A stretch of DNA of 40,056 nt, from NCBI RefSeq assembly GCF_963580165.1, contig NZ_CAUZLM010000011.1, positions 1-40,056 of the forward strand, in the 5' to 3' direction. This document shows, in pieces, positions 35,075 through 40,056 of the stretch. The position numbers and the translations under genes were made by a program. This DNA comes from Fructobacillus evanidus (GTDB lineage: Bacteria > Bacillota > Bacilli > Lactobacillales > Lactobacillaceae). Every line of letters starts with the position of its first letter. Position 1 is the first letter of the stretch. The notes beneath the pieces are model-generated. The model saw only the letters and a list, made by a program, of their open reading frames with translations. It made no database searches and was not told the DNA's origin.

Positions 35075-35113
35075 GTGCCCAAAGTGGCCCGGCCAAGCAA
35101 TCATGGCTTTTGA
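35075..35113 (+). CDS. Candidate 12-codon leader ORF overlapping the ffh start
   Basis: GTG-started frame encoding MPKVARPSNHGF. AAGGGGG (35062-35068) is 6 bases upstream, the only good ribosome site in this gap. Its TGA (35111-35113) lies 8 bases beyond the first ffh base, so the two frames overlap by 11 bases. The ffh ATG itself has no Shine-Dalgarno. The layout suggests that ribosomes ending here restart at ffh. Translation is unproven. Confidence 0.4.
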   Translation: MPKVARPSNHGF

Positions 35114-36578
35114 AAACTTGACACAGCGCCTCTCCAAGACGTTGAAAAACCTAACTGGTCAGGGCAAGATTAGAGAAGAAGACCTGCAGGCCTCTCTTCG
35201 TGAAATCCGCTTAGCCTTACTGGAGGCCGATGTTTCTTACTCAACAGTGAAGAAGTTCATCGACCAGATTCGCCAAAAGGCGAAGGGCCAAGAAATTTTG
35301 GAAGGTTTGAACGGAGCCCAACAGGTCATCAAGATTGTTAATGATGAATTAACGGCCTTGATGGGGGACGAGGCTGTTCCGCTCAACAAATCAGAAAAGA
35401 TTCCGACAATCATTATGATGGCCGGTTTGCAAGGGGCTGGTAAGACAACCACCATTGCCAAATTAGCTTATAAGTTAAAGCGCGAAAATAACGCCCGTCC
35501 ACTTTTGATTGCGGCCGATGTTTATCGTCCAGCCGCCATTGATCAGTTGGAAATCTTGGGAAAAGATTTGGATGTTCCGGTCTTTTCACAGGGGACGGAC
35601 GTTGATCCACGTGAAATTGTGAAGGCTGGGTTAGCCCAGGCCAAGGAAAATAAGAACGATTACGTCTTGATTGATACGGCGGGTCGTTTGCAAATCGATG
35701 CCGAATTGATGGCCGAATTGAAGGACATCGAAACGATTGCTCAGCCGGATGAAGTCCTCTTGACGGTCGATGCGATGACCGGACAGAACGCTACGGAAAC
35801 AGCGCAAGGCTTTACCAACGAGTTGAACTTGACTGGTGTCGTTTTGACCAAGTTGGATGGTGACACCCGTGGTGGAGCCGCCTTATCAATCCGTGATGTC
35901 ACGGGGAAGCCAATCAAGTTCGTTGGTCAAGGTGAAAAGCCAACTGATTTGGACGTTTTCTATCCAGACCGAATGGCTTCACGAATCTTGGGCATGGGGG
36001 ATATGCTGACCTTTATCGAAAAGGCTCAGCAAGAAGTTGACGAAAAGAAGCAGGCAGAGCAGCTCGAAAAGATGCGGCTGAACACCTTTGACTTCAACGA
36101 CTTTATCGACCAACTGCACCAGGTCCAAAACATGGGACCAATGGAAGATTTGCTGAAGATGATTCCTGGAATGGCCGGTAATCCCGCTTTGGCGAACCTG
36201 CAAATTGATGACAAGCAGTTTGCCCATATGGAAGCGATTATCTCATCGATGACGAAGGCCGAGCGAGAGGATCCCGATTTGTTGAACCCATCTCGCCGCC
36301 GTCGTTTGGCAGCCGGTGCTGGGCGGCCAATTGTCGAAGTCAACAAGATGATTAAGCAATTCGATCAGATGCGCAAGATGATGAACCAAGCCTCAAACGG
36401 AAACTTCTCCGGTATGGAATCCATGATGGGACAAACCGGAATGGATATGTCCCAAATGATGGGCGGCATGGGCGGTGGTATGCCAAGTGGTAACTTTGGC
36501 CAAAAGGTACAAAATTTTGCCATGAAGCAAGCAGCCCGGAAGATGAAGAAGTTAAAGAAGAAGCGTGGCAAAAAATAA
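35103..36578 (+). CDS. ffh: Signal recognition particle protein Ffh
   Basis: GTPase subunit of SRP that binds 4.5S/6S RNA and signal sequences. 491 residues. N domain from MAFENLTQRLSKTLKNL; G domain with P-loop GLQGAGKT at 108-115, DVYRPAAIDQL, DTAGRLQ, TKLDGDTRGG. The M domain is Met-rich (about 300-491), with SRRRRLAAGAG near the RNA-binding site and a flexible Met/Gly tail ending in KKLKKKRGKK. The MAFE start matches known Ffh proteins but lacks its own ribosome site; an overlapping leader ORF supplies one 34 bases upstream. Confidence 0.97.
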   Translation: MAFENLTQRLSKTLKNLTGQGKIREEDLQASLREIRLALLEADVSYSTVKKFIDQIRQKAKGQEILEGLNGAQQVIKIVNDELTALMGDEAVPLNKSEKIPTIIMMAGLQGAGKTTTIAKLAYKLKRENNARPLLIAADVYRPAAIDQLEILGKDLDVPVFSQGTDVDPREIVKAGLAQAKENKNDYVLIDTAGRLQIDAELMAELKDIETIAQPDEVLLTVDAMTGQNATETAQGFTNELNLTGVVLTKLDGDTRGGAALSIRDVTGKPIKFVGQGEKPTDLDVFYPDRMASRILGMGDMLTFIEKAQQEVDEKKQAEQLEKMRLNTFDFNDFIDQLHQVQNMGPMEDLLKMIPGMAGNPALANLQIDDKQFAHMEAIISSMTKAEREDPDLLNPSRRRRLAAGAGRPIVEVNKMIKQFDQMRKMMNQASNGNFSGMESMMGQTGMDMSQMMGGMGGGMPSGNFGQKVQNFAMKQAARKMKKLKKKRGKK

Positions 36579-36690
36579 TTATTGCCTGTTGTTAGTGAAA
36601 CGATAGCAGGTGACCGGCGGCAGTCATTGCCTATGGTAGAAAAGGGGCGACATATCCCAGTTTTTGAACGTAGCTACAGATAGGAAAATG

Positions 36691-37497
36691 ATGACGATTA
36701 AACTAATTGCAACTGATTTAGACGCCACCTTTTTACGAGTGGACAAAAGTTTTGACCGCCAGGCTTACCAGGTAATGGTCGATTTAGCCAAGAAAAAGAA
36801 TGTAACCTTTGTGGTTGCGACTGGTAATCATCCAGATAAGGTGGCCAAATACTTTGCCGGGGCCAACCAAGACTTTACGTTGATTGCTAACAACGGTGCT
36901 GAAGTCGTTGAACAGGGTGAAATCATGAAGACTTACCCAATTGACACGGCCGCTTTTCAGCCGATTGTGGAAACTGTTTTAGCTAATCGCGACAGAGTCT
37001 CAATGGGCCTAGTCTTCACTGGGGTCACTCAGGCATTTATGCTGAAAGAGATGGCTGCATTGGGGTATGGTGATCGCAAGGCGCAACAATATTTCAAGGA
37101 TTTGAGAATTGTTGACAGTTTAAGCGAGATTAACGAACCGATTTTGAAGATGACGGTCGATCTACCAGACTTTGAGCGTCCCTTCATGGAAGCGGTCAAT
37201 AACCGTCAACTACCAATCCACGTCACAACTTCGGGTTATGGTGCCGTTGACTTGGTCAACCCAGCTGTTAACAAGGGTGTCGCCTTAAAGGATTTAGGTG
37301 ATCAGCTAGGGATTCTGCCAGAGGAGATGGCTGCCTTTGGTGACGGCCTGAATGATTTGGAGATGCTGCAATTGGTTGGTCATCCCTTCGTGATGCCGAA
37401 TGCCGATCCTGAACTCTTTACCTATGGGTTTGAGGAAGCAGTTGCTGATTCCAACAATGATGGGGTCTTGAAGACGATTTTGGCTGACATTCTGTAA
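36691..37497 (+). CDS. Cof-type HAD hydrolase (sugar-phosphate phosphatase family)
   Basis: A 268-residue cytoplasmic haloacid-dehalogenase-type phosphatase of the Cof subfamily; the substrate is unknown. Motif I is ATDLDATFL (usual form DLDGTLL, with Ala replacing Gly after the second Asp). Motif II lies in VVATGNHPDKV, the conserved Lys is in NKGVALKDLGDQLG, and motif IV is AFGDGLNDLEML. Start choice: AGGA (36682-36685) is 5 bases before ATG 36691. ATG 36688 is too close, and an in-frame TTG at 36664 lacks a ribosome site. It ends in a strong terminator. Confidence 0.92.
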   Translation: MTIKLIATDLDATFLRVDKSFDRQAYQVMVDLAKKKNVTFVVATGNHPDKVAKYFAGANQDFTLIANNGAEVVEQGEIMKTYPIDTAAFQPIVETVLANRDRVSMGLVFTGVTQAFMLKEMAALGYGDRKAQQYFKDLRIVDSLSEINEPILKMTVDLPDFERPFMEAVNNRQLPIHVTTSGYGAVDLVNPAVNKGVALKDLGDQLGILPEEMAAFGDGLNDLEMLQLVGHPFVMPNADPELFTYGFEEAVADSNNDGVLKTILADIL

Positions 37498-37572
37498 GCA
37501 GAGAAAAAATCAGTTATCGAGTCTAGCTGAGCTATTGGTGTAAAACCTGTTACCATTTATTGATAAACATTT

Positions 37573-37598
37573 AAAAGCAATCGAATGATTGCTTTTTT
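37573..37598 (+). terminator. Terminator after the Cof-type hydrolase gene
   Basis: A perfect 10-bp stem AAAAGCAATC / GATTGCTTTT with a GAAT loop, continuing into six T. Confidence 0.92.
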
Positions 37599-37656
37599 AG
37601 TGCTAAAAACCATGTTTGTTAGGTCAAACGTGGGCAACTAGACCAATCTGTTTTTA

Positions 37657-37665
37657 TGCTATAAT
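37657..37665 (+). promoter_or_regulatory. Extended -10 promoter for the sortase gene
   Basis: TGC-TATAAT is a perfect TGn-extended -10 box, about 95 bases before the sortase ATG. The -35 position has no match. Inverted repeats lie directly downstream of the expected start. Confidence 0.7.
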
Positions 37666-37669
37666 AGTG

Positions 37670-37720
37670 GCATTAAGTCAAACGTTTTAATGCTGATTTA
37701 TCCTACAGAAAAAATCAGCA
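37670..37720 (+). promoter_or_regulatory. Two overlapping inverted repeats in the sortase leader
   Basis: Repeat 1 is GCATTAA / TTAATGC (37670-37676 and 37687-37693). Repeat 2 is TGCTGATTT / AAATCAGCA (37691-37699 and 37712-37720). They share the TGC at 37691-37693, so only one hairpin could form fully. No T-run follows repeat 2. Could be an operator, an mRNA stabiliser or a switch. Confidence 0.45.
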
Positions 37721-37759
37721 TCATGAGACAATGAAAAACTGTCAGGAGGAGAAAGCCAA

Positions 37760-38521
37760 ATGACTGACCGCATGAGAAAGTGGGTTCGACGCCTGCTTTG
37801 GTTAATAATTATTGGTATTATCGCTTTTTTGGGTTACAGCTGGGCTGAATCACAGCCTGCATTAAGTCCAGTAAAAACGGTTCCAAAGCAATTGTTTGGT
37901 CAAACAAAGATTTATAGCCAAAATGATCGACAACAGATTGCCAGCAAAATTAGTGCTCAAGATCAAAGTGCTAAAGGATTAACAAAGCAAGGCTTTGTGG
38001 CTATTCCAAAACTATCGATTTTACTACCGATTTACGATAATGCCTATTCAGCCGTTGCCTTGAATGTTGGGGCTAATACGGCGCAAAAAGGTACGCCTGT
38101 ACCAACAATGGGACAGGGAAACTATACGTTGGCTGCTCATAATTGGGATAATGGTTATACGGCTTTTTCCGCTCTGCAACAGAAACTTAATCAGAATGCA
38201 CCTTATTACGAAAGCGGTCAAGCGGGGAGCTCAAGCTGGTTAAATGGTCAATCAATCTATCTGGCTAATGGTGATGGGGTCTTTACTTATCAGATTACCG
38301 GTCAGGTTGGTGTTGATGAAAACGATGGATCCGTTTTAAATCCGGATGACCGTGATGACGATAAGGCAAAAATTACGATTATTACCTGTCTCTTCCCTGA
38401 TACTACGAAGCGCATCATCACGAATGCCAAGTTCATGAAGTTTGAATCTTGGGCTGATGCTAGCAATGACGAAGTTGGCTATTTCGATACGAAAAAGCAA
38501 AAAATTAACTTAGTTCCGTAA
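37760..38521 (+). CDS. srtA: Class A sortase
   Basis: Membrane transpeptidase that joins LPXTG-type proteins to the peptidoglycan. 253 residues: a basic N-terminus, one membrane segment at about 13-27, a stalk, then the sortase beta-barrel. The catalytic triad is complete: H127 in LAAHNW, C210 in ITIITC, R218 in TTKRIIT. The size and single N-terminal anchor fit housekeeping SrtA. AGGAGG precedes the ATG. No LPXTG substrate is encoded in this window: neither sucrase nor the serine-rich protein has one. ruvA begins 36 bases after the stop and may be co-transcribed. Confidence 0.95.
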   Translation: MTDRMRKWVRRLLWLIIIGIIAFLGYSWAESQPALSPVKTVPKQLFGQTKIYSQNDRQQIASKISAQDQSAKGLTKQGFVAIPKLSILLPIYDNAYSAVALNVGANTAQKGTPVPTMGQGNYTLAAHNWDNGYTAFSALQQKLNQNAPYYESGQAGSSSWLNGQSIYLANGDGVFTYQITGQVGVDENDGSVLNPDDRDDDKAKITIITCLFPDTTKRIITNAKFMKFESWADASNDEVGYFDTKKQKINLVP

Positions 38522-38557
38522 TCTGCTTTACGGTAAAATAGATATCCAGGAGTTATT

Positions 38558-39181
38558 ATGTATGAATACTTGCGGGGTGTGATTACCCAGGTCTGGCCAG
38601 GCTATATCGTCTTAGAAAGTAAGGATGGGATTGGCTACAAGATTTTTCCGGCCAATCCTTATCACTACACCGTTGACCAGGAAGCCCAAGTTTTCGTGGA
38701 ACAAATTGTTCGCGAAACGGAGTTAACCCTTTATGGTTTTGCTTCGATGACTGAAAAGGGACTGTTCAACAAGTTATTAAATGTTTCAGGCATTGGGCCC
38801 AAATCAGCCTTGGCCATCCTGGCTGGTGCAGACCCAGCTTCCTTGGTGGCGGCCATTGATCAGGATGAAGTTGGCTATTTGACTCAGTTTCCAGGAGTTG
38901 GGAAGAAGACAGCTCAGCAGATTATCCTGGATTTGAAGGGGAAGATGGCGGACTTTGCGAACTTAGCTCAAGGACAAGAGCTTAGCTTAGGTCTAGACTT
39001 GTCTGATTCTAATCGCTTGGTTGCCGGCGATAGCCAGAACCTGGCCGATGCCATGGCGGCTTTGGAAGCCTTGGGTTATGCCCAAAAGGATATTAAAAAG
39101 GTGAAGAAGGCCTTGGCCGGTGAAAAGGGAAAGACAGAGGAGCTGATTTCAAAAGCTCTGGCCCTGCTAGTTTCAGCATAA
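38558..39181 (+). CDS. ruvA: Holliday junction branch migration protein RuvA
   Basis: Binds Holliday junctions and loads the RuvB motor. 207 residues, normal length. The OB-fold domain I is MYEYLRGVITQVWPGYIVLES...; the two helix-hairpin-helix motifs are in LLNVSGIGPKSALAIL and LTQFPGVGKKTAQQIILDLKGKM; the C-terminal RuvB-binding domain III is ADAMAALEALGYAQKDIKKV to the end. AGGAG precedes the ATG. ruvB is not next to it; a deoxynucleoside kinase follows instead. Confidence 0.96.
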   Translation: MYEYLRGVITQVWPGYIVLESKDGIGYKIFPANPYHYTVDQEAQVFVEQIVRETELTLYGFASMTEKGLFNKLLNVSGIGPKSALAILAGADPASLVAAIDQDEVGYLTQFPGVGKKTAQQIILDLKGKMADFANLAQGQELSLGLDLSDSNRLVAGDSQNLADAMAALEALGYAQKDIKKVKKALAGEKGKTEELISKALALLVSA

Positions 39182-39288
39182 AGAACTGGTTAAATGCGGT
39201 GTAAGCAACCGTTTGTCACAAGAGCGCAAGCTGAGGGATTCTTTCCAGTGAGAAAGGAAGGCCTTGGCCACAAAACAGAGGAGCATGT

Positions 39289-39921
39289 ATGGTGATTATT
39301 ACAGCAGGAATGATTGGTGTTGGGAAAACAACGTTGACTGGTTTGATTGCAGACCATTTTGAAACGCAGGCCTTTTTTGAACCAGTGGGGGATAATCCGG
39401 TTTTGCCACTGTACTACAAGGATCCAAAGCAGTATGGTTTCTTGCTCCAAATTTTCTTCTTGAACCGTCGTTTTGAGATGATTAAAAAGGCCTTGGCTGA
39501 CGATAACAATGTCTTGGATCGGTCAATTTATGAAGATGAACTCTTTACAGAGGAAAACCATAAGGATGGTAATATCTCCGATATGGAAATGGATGTCTAT
39601 CATAACTTGTTGACGCGGATGATGGATGAATTGCACGCCTTGCCAAAAAAGGCGCCTGATTTGATGGTCTATGCCGATGCTGATTTTGATACGATTTTGG
39701 CCCGCATTAAGAAGCGTGGTCGGGATTATGAACAGTTTGATGGCAATGATGAGTTGAAGGCTTATTATCGCAAGATGTGGGAAGCCTACCAGGGATGGTT
39801 CGATTCATATGACCAATCACCAAAGATTAAAGTGGATTTGCAAAAATACGATTTGGAAGATCCAAAAAATCAGGAAATTATCCTGGGCCAAATTGATGAT
39901 GCCTTAAAGGCGATTCGTTAA
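39289..39921 (+). CDS. Deoxynucleoside kinase (dAdo/dGuo kinase family)
   Basis: Salvage enzyme that phosphorylates deoxyadenosine, deoxyguanosine or deoxycytidine. 210 residues. P-loop GMIGVGKTT at 7-15, then FFEPVGDNPVLPLYYKDPKQYGF (the substrate-binding Glu and Tyr region), the DRS motif in NNVLDRSIYEDELF, and the arginine-rich lid in ARIKKRGRDYEQ. Substrate choice cannot be fixed from sequence; lactobacilli often carry two such kinases. GAGGAG precedes ATG 39289. An IS element begins about 30 bases after the stop. Confidence 0.93.
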   Translation: MVIITAGMIGVGKTTLTGLIADHFETQAFFEPVGDNPVLPLYYKDPKQYGFLLQIFFLNRRFEMIKKALADDNNVLDRSIYEDELFTEENHKDGNISDMEMDVYHNLLTRMMDELHALPKKAPDLMVYADADFDTILARIKKRGRDYEQFDGNDELKAYYRKMWEAYQGWFDSYDQSPKIKVDLQKYDLEDPKNQEIILGQIDDALKAIR

Positions 39922-39931
39922 TTGGTCACAT

Positions 39932-39943
39932 AAAAAGCCTGTC
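39932..39943 (+). terminator. Left arm of a probable split terminator
   Basis: AAAAAGCCTGTC followed by TTTTGAT looks like the left arm and loop of a terminator for the kinase gene. No matching right arm GACAGGCTTTTT follows, because the IS element starts at about 39952. Confidence 0.4.
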
Positions 39944-39951
39944 TTTTGATA

Positions 39952-40056
39952 TGAACCCCGAAATTTGGACAACCAAATTTCGGGGTTTTACTATGTCTAA
40001 ATTATCAAAAGAAGACAAAGTTAATATTTATTATCTTTGGAAAAAACAATGCTATA
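39952..40056 (+). mobile_element. Left end of an IS3-family-like insertion sequence (cut by window end)
   Basis: The end begins TGAACCCCGAAATTTGG. A 15-bp perfect hairpin AACCCCGAAATTTGG / CCAAATTTCGGGGTT (39954-39968 and 39973-39987) lies immediately before a small ORF. IS150-group elements in lactic acid bacteria often have a TG... end with such a hairpin just before orfA. The hairpin followed by TTTT can also stop transcription entering the element. Family is inferred from memory of such ends, not from a search. Confidence 0.65.
39993..40056 (+). CDS. Transposase orfA, partial (N-terminus only)
   Basis: ATG at 39993 opens a frame reading MSKLSKEDKVNIYYLWKKQC and then runs off the window. 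The Lys-rich SKEDKxxIYxLWK start resembles the helix-turn-helix N-terminus of IS3-family OrfA proteins. Only 21 codons are visible. Confidence 0.6.
   Translation, partial: MSKLSKEDKVNIYYLWKKQCY

Noticed and set aside
36633..36683. 16-codon ATG frame ending just before the Cof-type hydrolase start
   Set aside because: Ends 7 bases before the preferred ATG, but no ribosome site precedes it and its ATG lies in a possible -10 box, so it is probably not transcribed from its start.

Overview
The window looks like a chromosomal segment of a lactic acid bacterium in the Leuconostoc/Fructobacillus/Weissella group. The evidence is a dextransucrase-type GH70 glucansucrase and a GH68 fructansucrase next to each other, AAGGAG-type ribosome binding sites, Lactobacillales-style housekeeping operons (gatCAB, cdaA-cdaR-glmM, rnc-smc-ftsY-ylxM-ffh) and a class A sortase. 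The genus call rests on remembered protein families and gene order; no database was searched.

Left part (1-8.5 kb): an AT-rich accessory block for extracellular polysaccharide. It holds a secreted glucansucrase (242-5062), a small secreted serine-rich protein of unknown function (5571-6299), a membrane-anchored GH68 fructansucrase (6551-8095) and a tiny membrane protein behind an 18-bp perfect palindrome. The first three genes are each followed by an intrinsic terminator, so they are probably separate transcription units. Both sucrases use extracellular sucrose, one building alpha-glucan and the other beta-fructan.

Middle (8.6-22.6 kb): an aldo/keto reductase faces a convergent rpsO-rpsT pair across a 14-bp terminator stem. 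Then come gatC-gatA-gatB (tRNA-dependent amidation), a diacylglycerol kinase, an RlmCD-type 23S rRNA methyltransferase without the usual Fe-S cysteines, a GNAT acetyltransferase, overlapping mutS-mutL and a DUF1456 protein.

Right part (22.6-40 kb): a probable operon murB - CPA1 cation/proton antiporter - cdaA - cdaR - glmM links wall-precursor synthesis, c-di-AMP and ion homeostasis. It ends in a clear terminator and is followed by the secretion/chromosome operon rnc-smc-ftsY-ylxM-ffh. A Cof-type HAD phosphatase, a class A sortase, ruvA (without ruvB) and a deoxynucleoside kinase complete the set. The window ends inside the left end of an IS3-like insertion sequence that appears to have split the kinase gene's terminator.

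No CRISPR array, tRNA, rRNA, phage or obvious defence system was seen. The most interesting signals are small: translated-looking leader ORFs joined to the starts of gatC and ffh, the palindrome at 8210, overlapping inverted repeats in the sortase leader, the orphan secreted gene between the two sucrases, and the IS insertion in a terminator.
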